From assembly GCA_903928915.1 (NCBI GenBank), contig CAIYSL010000031.1, forward strand, positions 1 to 32,041: a stretch of DNA of 32,041 bases, written 5' to 3'. Positions 24,008 to 32,041 of the stretch are shown here, one piece after another (positions within the stretch are counted from its first letter, which is position 1; each line of letters opens with the position of its first letter). This DNA comes from an uncultured Syntrophobacterales bacterium. GTDB lineage: Bacteria > Desulfobacterota > Syntrophia > Syntrophales > UBA5619. The notes beneath the pieces are model-generated. The model worked only from the letters and a program-made list of their open reading frames with translations. It was not told where the DNA came from and searched no databases. A program made the position numbers and the translations under genes.

Positions 24008-24959
24008 AACCCGGACCCTGCCCTTTTTCCTCATCCTGATCATCAGTATGACGGCGGCGGAGCTTCCCGCCGCCCCGATTGCCGACTACCGGCCGGCCCT
24101 CGTCCCCTTCATCGGCGAGGGCGGGAAGGTCCTGGCCGCCACGCGCCGGTTTCTGCGCGGCGCCGAGGCCCGCTTCCTCGTCCTGGACCCGGAGCGGTTC
24201 GCCTTCCGGGAGATGGACAGCCAGGCAGTCCTTGCCGCCCCTCCGGCGCCGGACGGGGCCTGGCGGGAGACCCCCTTTGCCCGCGCCCTCGCCCGCCACA
24301 CCTCCCCCCCCTTTCCGCTCCAGAACAACGGCCTGCGCGAGGCCGAACGCCCCGTACCGGGGTTCTTCCTCACCGCGGACCTCTGCCCCAGCGGGCGTCC
24401 CCTGGACCGCGTTCTTTTCGCGGAGCTGGCGGCCCTCCCGCTGAAGAAGCCCCTGCCGGTCGCCCTGGCTCTGAGCGGCCGCTGGGTCCGGCAACACCCG
24501 GAGGATTTCGCCTGGCTGAAGGGGCAGGCCGCCGCGGAGACGATCGCGGTAACCTGGGTCAACCACTCCTTAACCCATCCCTACGACCCGGCAGCCCCCG
24601 CGGAGCGGAACTTCCTGCTCGGCCCGGGCATCGATTTCCAGGCCGAGGTCCTCGGCCTGGAGCGGCTGCTCGTCGAGGAGGGGCTCCTCCCCTCACCCTT
24701 TTTCCGGTTCCCCGGCCTGGTCTCGAACCAGCGGCTGGTCGAGGAGCTCGCTAGCCTCAACCTCGTCCCGGTCGGCAGCAACGCCTGGCTCGCCAAGGGC
24801 GAGCGGCCGCGTCCCGGGAGCATCATTCTGGTCCACGCCAACGGGAACGAGCCCGAGGGGATCCGTCTCCTCAGGGAATTCTTCACCCGCCAGCGGGAGA
24901 CCTTCCGCCAGCGCGATGCAGTGCTCCTTCCCCTGCGGGAGGCCTTCGGCCAGCCCTGA
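23994..24959 (+). CDS. Secreted polysaccharide-deacetylase-like protein
   Basis: 321 residues from ATG 23994, which overlaps the NlpC gene by 14 bases and gives a signal peptide (charged start, then LPFFLILIISM). The NodB-type motifs are partly recognisable: FFLTADLCPSG with Asp129 in place of motif 1, VNHSLTHPYDP with the metal histidines His191 and His195, and FRFPGL (Arg238) as motif 3. The usual second Asp of TFDDGP is not evident, so activity is uncertain. It may remove acetyl groups from cell-wall or exopolysaccharide sugars in the periplasm, which fits its coupling to a peptidoglycan hydrolase. Cleavage of another carbohydrate-linked substrate is possible. Confidence 0.75.
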   Translation: MRGCRTRTLPFFLILIISMTAAELPAAPIADYRPALVPFIGEGGKVLAATRRFLRGAEARFLVLDPERFAFREMDSQAVLAAPPAPDGAWRETPFARALARHTSPPFPLQNNGLREAERPVPGFFLTADLCPSGRPLDRVLFAELAALPLKKPLPVALALSGRWVRQHPEDFAWLKGQAAAETIAVTWVNHSLTHPYDPAAPAERNFLLGPGIDFQAEVLGLERLLVEEGLLPSPFFRFPGLVSNQRLVEELASLNLVPVGSNAWLAKGERPRPGSIILVHANGNEPEGIRLLREFFTRQRETFRQRDAVLLPLREAFGQP

Positions 24960-25063
24960 ACGGCCTGCTGGTTCCTGCAGAAGCCGCCCCGCCCCCGCAT
25001 CATTCCGCGGCCCCACCTGCGGGTGACTACACCTGTCCTGTCGGCGGGCCGGCCATTTTGGGG

Positions 25064-25092
25064 TTGATTTTGCGTCCCTTCCCCTCTATATT
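25064..25092 (+). promoter_or_regulatory. Sigma-70 promoter of the OmpA lipoprotein gene
   Basis: TTGATT (25064-25069), a 17-base spacer and TATATT (25087-25092), 127 bases before ATG 25220. Confidence 0.55.
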
Positions 25093-25219
25093 TTCCCCAC
25101 GCACCGCGGGTCGGCACCAGGGCGTGGCGGTGCGGACCGTGCTGCCCCCTGCGGCCCGAGGCCGGAACCCCTGACCGGCGGCCCGGCTTCCCGTACCGCC
25201 CGAGGAGAAAGTGAAACCC

Positions 25220-26086
25220 ATGGACCGGAAACCCCTTTTCATCACCGCGCTCGCCATCGCAGCCCTGCTGTGCGGCGGCTGCGTCGCACGGAGCGATTAC
25301 CTGCAGAAACAGGCCGAGGCCGATTCGTTGAGCCGGAACCTGGCCTCCGCAACGGCCGAAAACACCGCCCTCAAGGAGCAGGTCGGCCGGCTGACTGCCG
25401 AACGGGCTTCCCTGACTGCCCAGCGGGAACGACTGGCCGCCGAGCGGGACGACCTCACGCGCCGTCTGGCGGCCAGCGCGGAGGAACTCACCAAGGTTAC
25501 GACGGAGTCGCGCAGCACGATCAACGACCTCACGCGGCGCAACAGCGAGCTCGAGGGCGACATCCAGATGCTCCGGGAGAGCATAGCCCTGGTGAAGAAG
25601 CGGGAAGAGGCGTCCGTCCAGAAGGTATCCTCCACCTACGAGGGGCTCCTGAAGGAGATGAAGGAGGAGATCGAACAGGGGCAGATCGCCATCTCCGAAC
25701 TCAAGGGGAAACTGACCGTCGACGTGGTCGACAAGATCCTCTTCGATTCCGGCCGGGCCGAGATCAAACCGGAGGGGCTCGCCGTGCTGAAACGGGTGGT
25801 GGACATCCTGATATCGGTCACGGACAAGGCCGTCCGCGTGGAGGGTCACACGGACAATGTTTCGATCATGGGGGCCCTGACCAAGCGGTACGCAACCAAC
25901 TGGGAGCTCTCCGCGGCCCGGGCGCTCACCGTCACCCGGTTCCTCGAAAAGGAAGGACTCGACCCCAAGCTCCTGTCTGCCGCCGCCTTCGGGGAGCACC
26001 AGCCTGTAGCCGACAATGAAACTGCCGAGGGCAGGGCCAAGAACCGGCGGATCGCCATCATCCTGCTGCCCAAGGAGGAGAAGTGA
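25220..26086 (+). CDS. OmpA-family peptidoglycan-binding lipoprotein
   Basis: 288 residues from ATG 25220; GTG 25211 is in frame and lies closer to the GAGGAG site, so the start is uncertain by three codons. The signal ends in LLCGGC, a lipobox-like sequence with Cys21 as the acylated residue. Residues about 28-160 are a long heptad-type coiled coil rich in Ala, Glu and Arg. The C-terminal OmpA/MotB domain has ILFDSGRAEIKPEGLAVLK, VRVEGHTDN and NWELSAARALTVTRFLEKEG, which bind diaminopimelate of peptidoglycan. It is expected to be an outer-membrane lipoprotein tethered to the wall. Its stop codon overlaps the GTG start of rlmN. Confidence 0.92.
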   Translation: MDRKPLFITALAIAALLCGGCVARSDYLQKQAEADSLSRNLASATAENTALKEQVGRLTAERASLTAQRERLAAERDDLTRRLAASAEELTKVTTESRSTINDLTRRNSELEGDIQMLRESIALVKKREEASVQKVSSTYEGLLKEMKEEIEQGQIAISELKGKLTVDVVDKILFDSGRAEIKPEGLAVLKRVVDILISVTDKAVRVEGHTDNVSIMGALTKRYATNWELSAARALTVTRFLEKEGLDPKLLSAAAFGEHQPVADNETAEGRAKNRRIAIILLPKEEK

Positions 26087-27204
26087 GCGCCCCCGCAGCC
26101 TGCCCTTCGCCCGCTGCGGCCGATCGCGCAGCGGTCCGACGGCCCAACATCCGCGACCTGTCGCTCGGGGAGATCGAGGAGCGCATCGCGGAGTTGGGCA
26201 AGGAGAAATACCGCGCCCGGCAGATCATGAAGTGGCTGTACCAGGGAGGGGCCACCTCCTTCAGCCAGATGACCACCCTGGCCCGGGAGTTCCGCACCCG
26301 GATGGAGGAGCTGTTTGCGATCCGCGAGCCGGAAATCGAGCTCGTCCAGCGATCGGAGGACGGCACGAAGAAGGTCCTCTTCCGCCTCAGTGACGGCCTC
26401 GCCGTGGAGAGCGTCCTGATCCCCGGCAAGAACCACTGGACCGCCTGCATCTCCACCCAGGCAGGCTGCGCCATGGGCTGCCGGTTCTGCCTGACGGGCC
26501 GGCAGGGATTGAAGCGGAACCTCCTCCCGTCGGAGATCACCGGCCAGATGACCATGCTTCGGCGTCACACCCCCGAGGGGCCCGCCATCCTGAACATCGT
26601 GATGATGGGGATGGGGGAGCCGCTGGCGAATTACGAAAACACGGTCAAGGCGATCGGCATCCTCACCTCCGACCACGGCTTGGGCTTCTCCACCCGGAAG
26701 ATCACCGTCTCCACCTGCGGGCTGGCCCCGGAGATCACCCGGCTGGGGAAGGATATCTGCGTGAACCTCGCCATCTCGCTCAACGCCCCGGACGACCGGC
26801 GGCGGAGCGAGCTGATGCCGATCAACCGGAAGTATCCCCTGGCTGCGCTCCTGGAAGCCTGCCGCGACTATCCCATGCCGGGACGGCGCATGCTCACCTT
26901 CGAATACATCCTGATGGCTGGGGTCAACGATTCGCCGTCGGACGCGGCAAAGGTCGCACGCCTGCTCAAAGACGTCCGGTGCAAGCTGAACCTGATCGCC
27001 TTCAACGAGTTTTCGGGATCGCCGTACAAGACGCCGAGCCCGGAGGCGGTGAGCGCCTTCCAGCAGGTGCTCCTGGACAACAACTACACGGCGATCCTCC
27101 GGCAGAGCCGCGGCCGGGACATCCTTGCCGCCTGCGGCCAGTTGAGCGGCAAGTTCTCCGGAGACCCCGCGGCATCCCCGGCGGAGCCCGTTCGGCCGCA
27201 GTGA
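26083..27204 (+). CDS. rlmN: 23S rRNA/tRNA adenine-C2 methyltransferase RlmN
   Basis: 373 residues beginning with GTG 26083, preceded by AAGGAGGAG and overlapping the upstream stop by 4 bases. This radical-SAM enzyme methylates C2 of A2503 in 23S rRNA and A37 in some tRNAs. The key parts are all present: the cluster motif Cys129-x3-Cys133-x2-Cys136 (CAMGCRFC), VESVLIP with Glu109, GMGEPLANY, SLNAPDD, and the methyl-carrying Cys351 in AACGQLSGKF. The N-terminal 20 residues are Ala/Pro-rich and not part of the family core. Length and motifs are ordinary, so it is probably functional. Confidence 0.97.
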   Translation: MSAPAACPSPAAADRAAVRRPNIRDLSLGEIEERIAELGKEKYRARQIMKWLYQGGATSFSQMTTLAREFRTRMEELFAIREPEIELVQRSEDGTKKVLFRLSDGLAVESVLIPGKNHWTACISTQAGCAMGCRFCLTGRQGLKRNLLPSEITGQMTMLRRHTPEGPAILNIVMMGMGEPLANYENTVKAIGILTSDHGLGFSTRKITVSTCGLAPEITRLGKDICVNLAISLNAPDDRRRSELMPINRKYPLAALLEACRDYPMPGRRMLTFEYILMAGVNDSPSDAAKVARLLKDVRCKLNLIAFNEFSGSPYKTPSPEAVSAFQQVLLDNNYTAILRQSRGRDILAACGQLSGKFSGDPAASPAEPVRPQ

Positions 27205-27346
27205 CAGCACCTCCCACAGGGCCGGCCCCACGGAGGATGGAGCGGACAACTACCGGCTCGGGTCCGGGTCCGGACGGCGGCAGGGTTCTCTGCCACCGGC
27301 TGTCGGTAGCAGGGCCAACAGCGGATGTTCTTGCGAAGGGCAAGCG

Positions 27347-27838
27347 ATGGAAAAGGCAAAATGGGCGACAGCCAGGATCGCGTTCATGGTTGCGGCAGGC
27401 AGCAGCATCGCCACGGGCAACGTCCTGGGCTATCTCCTGGGCCCGCTCTATTCCTGGTATTTTTTCAACGACTTCAATTTTTTGAAATACCACCGGTATT
27501 TCTTCTCCATGACGCTCTGCGGCTGGCGGATGCTGAACGAATTGCTCCGGACCCCCGGATACCGCCAGATGTTCGCGATCCCCCTCACTGCGCCGCCCAA
27601 ACAGGGCCCCGACCTGTCGCTCGTCCGCGTGCGCCCCGAATGGCGGGAATCCCACGGCGGCTGCAACGGCTGCGTCCAGTGCTGCACCCGCCGGGCCTGT
27701 CCGCTGCTGGATGTTGAACGGAACATCTGCCGGAGCTACGGCTCCTTTTTCTGGCGCTACTTCAACTGCGGCAGGTACCCGGAAAACGCCGCGCAGATCA
27801 GCCACTACGACTGCCCGAAATGGGAGATGAACACCTGA
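27347..27838 (+). CDS. CxxCxxCC (YkgJ-like) metal-binding protein
   Basis: 163 residues. The N-terminal 40 residues contain a hydrophobic segment (IAFMVAAGSSIATGNVLGYL) that could anchor it in the membrane. The C-terminal half has Cys106-x2-Cys109-x2-Cys112-Cys113-x4-Cys118, then Cys128, Cys141 and Cys156, resembling the YkgJ-type zinc- or iron-chelating domain (CxxCxxCC followed by C..Y and C). The role of that family is unknown. The ribosome site is weak (AAGGGCAAG). It lies 142 bases after rlmN and has no obvious operon partner. Confidence 0.65.
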   Translation: MEKAKWATARIAFMVAAGSSIATGNVLGYLLGPLYSWYFFNDFNFLKYHRYFFSMTLCGWRMLNELLRTPGYRQMFAIPLTAPPKQGPDLSLVRVRPEWRESHGGCNGCVQCCTRRACPLLDVERNICRSYGSFFWRYFNCGRYPENAAQISHYDCPKWEMNT

Positions 27839-27940
27839 CCCGTCCACCCGCCTTTTTCCGTTGACACCCCACCCGCGATCGTGAGAAGGAGGGCCGCCCC
27901 CGGCACGGCACCGGTGCGGGTGCTGCCCGGCGGAATTCGT

Positions 27941-27962
27941 CATTCCGGCGGAGGCCGGAATG
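27941..27962. repeat. REP-like palindromic element
   Basis: CATTCCGGC (27941-27949) and GCCGGAATG (27954-27962) form a 9-bp stem with a GGAG loop. It resembles the CATTCC...GGAATG intergenic palindromes that are multicopy in many proteobacterial genomes. Only this one copy was noticed in the window. Confidence 0.5.
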
Positions 27963-28015
27963 CGGAGGCCATCCCGGCGCATCGCACGAAGTGATAGGAG
28001 AAGGTCCGTTTCCCC

Positions 28016-29917
28016 ATGTTACCCGCCTGGATGATACTGCTGGCCGTGCTGGCCTTCTTCGCGCTGATCCTGGCCATCGGGCGGATCACCGGCAGATGGA
28101 TCGCCTCGCATTCCGATTTCTTCGTCGGCGGACGCGAGGTGAGCCTGGCGATCAACGCCTGCGCCATCGGCGGGATCGGCCTTGCCGCCTCCTTCGTCGC
28201 CTCGCTGTCCCAGTTCTCCGTGACCCTCGGGTTCTTCCCCGCCTACCTCTTCGGCCTGATGTGGGCCCTGTCGGTGGTCCTGTACGGGCTGATCGCCGGG
28301 AGGTTCATCCGCAGGAGCGGTACCTACACCATCTCCGAGTGGCTGGGGATGCGGCTCGACACCCGCACCCGGGTCGTCTGCGCCGCCTGCCAGGTCCTGG
28401 GGACCGTGAGCGTGATGGCGGCCAACGTGGCGGGGATCTCCACGATCCTGGAGCCCCTGACCGGTACCCCCTATGCCGTGAACGTCGTGGCGATCACCGC
28501 GGGGTTTCTGCTGTACACCTTCCTGGGCGGGATGTGGGCCGTGACGATCGTGGACGTGGCCCAGATCCTGATCGGGCTGCCGGTGTACTACCTCGTCTGC
28601 GTGAAGCTCCTCGTCCAGACCGACTTCCTGGCCAGCCTGCCCGGGGCCGCCTGGCGCCTGCACAGCCTCAGCGGCCACATGCCGGCCTTCAGCCTCACCT
28701 TCCCCAGCGCCCTCACCTTCGTGCTCACCTGGCTGCTGTTCGTGTTCGGGAGCCAGTACTACTGGATCCGCATCGCCTCCAGCCGGAGCGAAAAGGGGGC
28801 CGTCGGGGCTGCCGTCGGCGGCGGATTCCTGGGGATGGGGCTCCTGCTCGCCCCGCTCGGGCTGATCGGCCTGTTCGCCGCGACCCTGATCCCGGGCGAC
28901 TGGCCGCCGAACCAGGCCTGGGGCAGGCTGGTCCGCACCCTGCCGGCGCCCCTGGCCGTCTGGATGGTGGTCGGCGTCCTGGGCGGGAGCATGTCCACCG
29001 CCTCGACCGCGCTGATGGGCGCCTCCTCCACGATCCTCCGCGATTTCTACCAGCGCTTCTTCCGACCCACGGCCACCTCCCGGCAGCTCGTGCTGCCCAG
29101 CCGGGTCGCGGTCCTGGCCGCAGGGGGGCTCACCTGCCTCCTGGCCCTCTTCTACCCCGGCGGGGCGGCCTGGCTTCTGGCCGTGGCAGGGGCCTGGTTC
29201 GGGACCCCGGCGGTGCTCCTGGTCCTGTCCATCTCCTGGAAGCGGCTCACCCCAGCGGGCGGGTTCTGGGGGATCGTCACCGGGCTCGTGGCCACGATCG
29301 GCTGGCAGCTCGGCCCCTGGTGGCAGAGCGTGGCCCACATGGTCTGCGTAGCCCTGGCCGTGACCCTGGTCGTGACCGTCCTGGTCTCGCTGGCGACGCA
29401 GCCGCAAACCGCGCCGAGTACGGGACCGCTTGACCTCGCCGACCGGCACCGCCGAGTCCTGGCCCTCGTCCGGGAGGGCCGCGCCACCCTCGACGCCCTG
29501 GCGGACAGCCTGGAGATCGACGGCGAGCAGGCCTTTCGCGCAATCACCGAACTGGTCGACGCCGGGCTTCTCCGCCGCTTGGGCGAGGCGGGCGCCGACC
29601 GGCTCGTGTTCATCCTCACCGACGCGGGGAGCGCGGCACTGCCGGTCCTCACCGCGGAAGAGGCTGCGATCCTCGGCAAAGGGATCACCCTGGCCGACTA
29701 CCGGGTCCTCGCAGCCTTCGGCAAGGACCGGACAGCCGGTACATCCACCCTGTCCCCACCCGCAGGGATGGAAGGCCAAGAGCTCCGCAAGCACGTCGTC
29801 CATCTGATCCGTCAAGGCTATCTCGAAGAATACGGTCTGTTCAGAAGGCGCGTGAAGCTCTCCCCGCGGGGGAGCGCTCTGATCCTGGCCCAGGAGCGAC
29901 ATGCCCGGCCGGGCTGA
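28016..29917 (+). CDS. Sodium:solute symporter with winged-helix-like tail
   Basis: 633 residues. Residues about 1-460 form the SSS transporter with more than ten membrane segments and family marks such as GGREVSLAINACAIGGIGLA at the N-terminus, SGTYTISEWLG and GGMWAVTIVDVAQILIG. Residues about 465-633 are soluble and presumably cytoplasmic: a first winged-helix-like unit (RRVLALVREGRATLDALADS, then AFRAITELVDAGLLRRLG) and a second (ADYRVLAAFGKD, then LRKHVVHLIRQGYLEEYG, KLSPRGSALIL). SSS proteins more often carry histidine-kinase or PAS tails. The tail may be regulatory or bind DNA or protein partners. GGAGAAGG precedes ATG 28016. The transported solute is not predictable. Confidence 0.85.
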   Translation: MLPAWMILLAVLAFFALILAIGRITGRWIASHSDFFVGGREVSLAINACAIGGIGLAASFVASLSQFSVTLGFFPAYLFGLMWALSVVLYGLIAGRFIRRSGTYTISEWLGMRLDTRTRVVCAACQVLGTVSVMAANVAGISTILEPLTGTPYAVNVVAITAGFLLYTFLGGMWAVTIVDVAQILIGLPVYYLVCVKLLVQTDFLASLPGAAWRLHSLSGHMPAFSLTFPSALTFVLTWLLFVFGSQYYWIRIASSRSEKGAVGAAVGGGFLGMGLLLAPLGLIGLFAATLIPGDWPPNQAWGRLVRTLPAPLAVWMVVGVLGGSMSTASTALMGASSTILRDFYQRFFRPTATSRQLVLPSRVAVLAAGGLTCLLALFYPGGAAWLLAVAGAWFGTPAVLLVLSISWKRLTPAGGFWGIVTGLVATIGWQLGPWWQSVAHMVCVALAVTLVVTVLVSLATQPQTAPSTGPLDLADRHRRVLALVREGRATLDALADSLEIDGEQAFRAITELVDAGLLRRLGEAGADRLVFILTDAGSAALPVLTAEEAAILGKGITLADYRVLAAFGKDRTAGTSTLSPPAGMEGQELRKHVVHLIRQGYLEEYGLFRRRVKLSPRGSALILAQERHARPG

Positions 29918-30200
29918 CACTTCGGAACGAGGCCCATCACGCTGCGTGTCGAACATGCCCCCCGGGGTATTTGCTAGCTTCCTTTCGTGCGATGCTCGTC
30001 GTAGATGCAACCATTAAAACGATATTCATTGCTTCACATCCAATTTCACTCAAGAGATCTCATCCTGTGGATCTATGGAATGATCTTGACAATCTGGCCA
30101 TCCGATGTTATCGGTCATCACTCTTCTATAAATCATTCCCTATTGAAACTCAGATTGGTTCGGTGAGCACAAAACCCGATTCGGGACAGGAGACTACTGA
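29918..30200. other. Low-GC intergenic region
   Basis: From about 29980 the composition falls sharply; 30001-30060 is 35% GC by count. A 79-codon open frame (29971-30210) lacks a ribosome site and protein-like composition. A TTGACA at 30086-30091 has only a poor -10 (TATCGG, 17 bases on), and TATAAA at 30127 lacks a -35. No terminator with a T tract was found after the symporter gene. Confidence 0.5.
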
Positions 30201-32041
30201 ATGGAGATGATTCCCCTGCTGGTGAGGAACTGTGGCAATACAGAGCCACATCGAAATATCTTCACGGTTTCTTTTCTGACACTGATGATTTTTATGCACT
30301 GCTTTGCTTTCGCCGAGGTGTCCGCCGGAAGCAACGGGTCAAGAAACCACGTACCCCGGCCTGCCACGGAATACAATCCGCAGAAGCCTCTGCGGACGAT
30401 GATCGTTCAAAACTATGCCCCCTATAGCTTTGTGAACGAGAGAGGGGTTCCGGACGGCTTTAGCATAGACCTGATTCGTGCCGTCACGAGAGTGATGGAC
30501 ATGGAAATCGAAATCAGCCCCGGTCACTGGAACGATGCGATCAAAGCCTTGGCAGACGGGGAGATCGACCTTCTACCGATGATGGCTTATTCTGCCGAAC
30601 GCGACAAAAGCTTCGATTTCTCCGTGCCTCATACGATTGCTCACGACGCTTTCTTTGTTCGCAAGGACTCTCCGAGGATTACTTCACAATCGCAACTCAA
30701 GGACAAATCGATCATAGTAATGGACATGGATCAGGCTCATCAGTACCTGCGGTTCACAGGGTTGATTCCAGCAGATCGCTTCATTCTTGTTGACAGCCTG
30801 CCAGAGGGTCTCCGGGCGCTTGCATCCGGCCGCGGGGACGTCGCTTTGATGCCGAAGTTGGTCGGACTGATGATCATCAAACGACTGAATCTGAAAAACA
30901 TCGATACCAACCCTGCAATCATCGACGGCTACAATCGGCCCTTCAGCTTCGCAGTTGTTGAAGGCGATCACGCGCTTCTCGAACGGCTGAACCAGGGGCT
31001 CAAGATTGTAAAGACTACCGGGACGTATCAGGAGATCTACTATAAATGGTTTGGTCTGCTTGAGACCCATAGGGGGTTGTCGAAAGACCTGCTTGAATAC
31101 CTGCTCGCTGGCATCACTATCCTATTTGTTCTGGGACTGATTATAGGGGGCTGGTCAATATTCCTAAGAAGAAAGGTGGCAGAGCGGACGCACTATCTGG
31201 AAATCGAAATAGCGGAGCGCAAGCATGCGGAGGAGGCATTTCGGAAGAGTGAAGAAAGATACCGGCTCCTCTTCGATTCGGCGGGCGATGCGATCTTTGT
31301 TCATGATAATAACGGGCAGATTATGGCCGCAAATGAGCTGGCAGCGAAGCGGTATGGGTATACGCGGGAAGAACTTCTGTCAATGAGAATATGCCAGATT
31401 GATACGCCAGCGGAAAGCATTCACGCGCCTGAAAGAATATTGCGGTTGATGCGGCAGGGCTATCATGCCTTTGAGACCTCACACCAGTGCAAGGATGGTT
31501 CTGTCATTGAGATGGACGTCAGTGCCCGCCGGATTACCTGGGATAATGGAATGCCGGCAATGATGAGCATCTGCCGCGACATCACTGAGCGAAAGCGCGG
31601 CGAGGCAAACCGCATCAAGGCACTTCGAGAGGCTGAGCTTAGGATGCAAGAGTCCACGGCATTGCTCAATGCCGCCGCGGCCGTGCTCGAGAACACGAAA
31701 TTTGAACCGGCAGCAAGGAGAATATTTGCCCAGTGTAAGCAAATAACAGGTGCAACCGGAGGCTATGTCGCTCTTCTAGATTCAGAGGGCCGTGAAAATG
31801 AAGTTCTCTTCCTCGATGCCGGTGGGCGGTCTTGTTCTGTCGATCCCAACCTTCCGATGCCCGTCAGAGGGCTTCGCGAAAAAGCATACCAATCGGGCAA
31901 GCCTGTTTATGAAAACGACTTCCCGCGCAGCGAATGGATGCAATTCATCCCATCGGGTCATGTGTCGCTCGACAACGTTATGTTTGCTCCTCTTCCGCTG
32001 GAGGGCAGCGTTGTCGGTGTGATCGGACTGGCGAACAAGCC
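30201..32041 (+). CDS. SBP3-PAS-GAF membrane sensor (3' end outside window)
   Basis: At least 613 residues, open to the window end with no stop codon. ATG 30201 has AGGAG eight bases upstream. After a signal or anchor segment (FTVSFLTLMIFMHCFAFA), residues about 63-285 form a family-3 solute-binding domain (NYAPYSFVNERGVPDGFSID, GEIDLLPMMAYSAERDKSFD). A membrane helix near 300-320 follows, then a PAS domain (about 345-465, starting SEERYRLLFDSAGDAIFVHD, ending CRDITERKR), and a GAF domain from about 490. The missing C-terminus is probably a histidine kinase or a diguanylate cyclase. It would detect a periplasmic amino acid-like ligand. Codon and base use are less GC-rich than in its neighbours, suggesting transfer. 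Confidence 0.88.
   Translation, partial: MEMIPLLVRNCGNTEPHRNIFTVSFLTLMIFMHCFAFAEVSAGSNGSRNHVPRPATEYNPQKPLRTMIVQNYAPYSFVNERGVPDGFSIDLIRAVTRVMDMEIEISPGHWNDAIKALADGEIDLLPMMAYSAERDKSFDFSVPHTIAHDAFFVRKDSPRITSQSQLKDKSIIVMDMDQAHQYLRFTGLIPADRFILVDSLPEGLRALASGRGDVALMPKLVGLMIIKRLNLKNIDTNPAIIDGYNRPFSFAVVEGDHALLERLNQGLKIVKTTGTYQEIYYKWFGLLETHRGLSKDLLEYLLAGITILFVLGLIIGGWSIFLRRKVAERTHYLEIEIAERKHAEEAFRKSEERYRLLFDSAGDAIFVHDNNGQIMAANELAAKRYGYTREELLSMRICQIDTPAESIHAPERILRLMRQGYHAFETSHQCKDGSVIEMDVSARRITWDNGMPAMMSICRDITERKRGEANRIKALREAELRMQESTALLNAAAAVLENTKFEPAARRIFAQCKQITGATGGYVALLDSEGRENEVLFLDAGGRSCSVDPNLPMPVRGLREKAYQSGKPVYENDFPRSEWMQFIPSGHVSLDNVMFAPLPLEGSVVGVIGLANK

Noticed and set aside
27861-27890. Promoter at TTGACA 27861 before the symporter gene
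   Set aside because: No acceptable -10 box lies 15-19 bases downstream.
28019-30010. 663-codon minus-strand open frame opposite the symporter gene
   Set aside because: Composition is dominated by Gly, Asp, Gln and His and it mirrors the transmembrane gene; no protein features.
29971-30210. 79-codon open frame before the sensor gene
   Set aside because: No ribosome site, overlaps the sensor start, and no protein-like features.
1-32041. CRISPR arrays, insertion sequences, rRNA genes
   Set aside because: No regularly spaced repeats, transposase-like proteins or rRNA sequence were seen on either strand.

Overview
The window reads as chromosome of a high-GC, Gram-negative, probably anaerobic bacterium. 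An outer-membrane-type OmpA lipoprotein, a monofunctional transglycosylase (MtgA), many [4Fe-4S] proteins, a carbon-monoxide-dehydrogenase-like protein and a tripartite tricarboxylate transporter fit a Desulfobacterota-type (deltaproteobacterial) genome. That placement is inference from gene content, not from a marker gene. Base composition drops at both ends: the first 120 bases are about 35% GC by count, and the last 2.1 kb are clearly less GC-rich than the middle.

Layout. (1) 1-223: the edge of an AT-rich insert abutting the 3' part of a tRNA-Asn gene, followed by that gene's terminator. This looks like one end of an integrated element. (2) 376-7819: a BT1-type MFS transporter, a 1227-residue exported caspase-like protein with repeats and an inserted domain, a secreted unknown, a dodecin and a small zinc-ribbon protein. 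(3) 8317-9567: a thiolase under its own promoter. (4) 9837-20873: a long co-directional metabolic cluster with very short gaps. It holds a two-gene module (dicluster ferredoxin-fusion protein plus an unknown Cys/His protein), a GntR/FCD regulator, TctC-TctB-TctA, a four-cluster ferredoxin (CooF-like), a CODH-like protein without the usual active-site ligands, an FAD/NAD(P) oxidoreductase, a second copy of the two-gene module, and a DUF1932-type dehydrogenase. A TauE/SafE carrier follows at 21030. (5) 21922-29917: envelope and housekeeping genes: mtgA (minus strand), LysM-NlpC/P60 hydrolase, polysaccharide-deacetylase-like protein, OmpA lipoprotein, rlmN, a CxxCxxCC protein, and a sodium:solute symporter carrying a cytoplasmic winged-helix-like tail. 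(6) 29918-32041: lower-GC DNA with a solute-binding/PAS/GAF sensor that runs off the window.

How the genes work together. The 9.8-20.9 kb cluster is the best candidate for an undescribed system. A regulated TTT importer brings in a carboxylate. The ferredoxin, degenerate CODH-fold protein and FAD oxidoreductase resemble the CooF-CooS-FNOR electron-transfer set, but the CODH homologue lacks the C-cluster histidine and several cysteines, so CO oxidation is unlikely. The duplicated ferredoxin-fusion/'MTHSLHR' pair brackets the transporter and the redox genes and is probably the functional core. Its chemistry is unknown to me.
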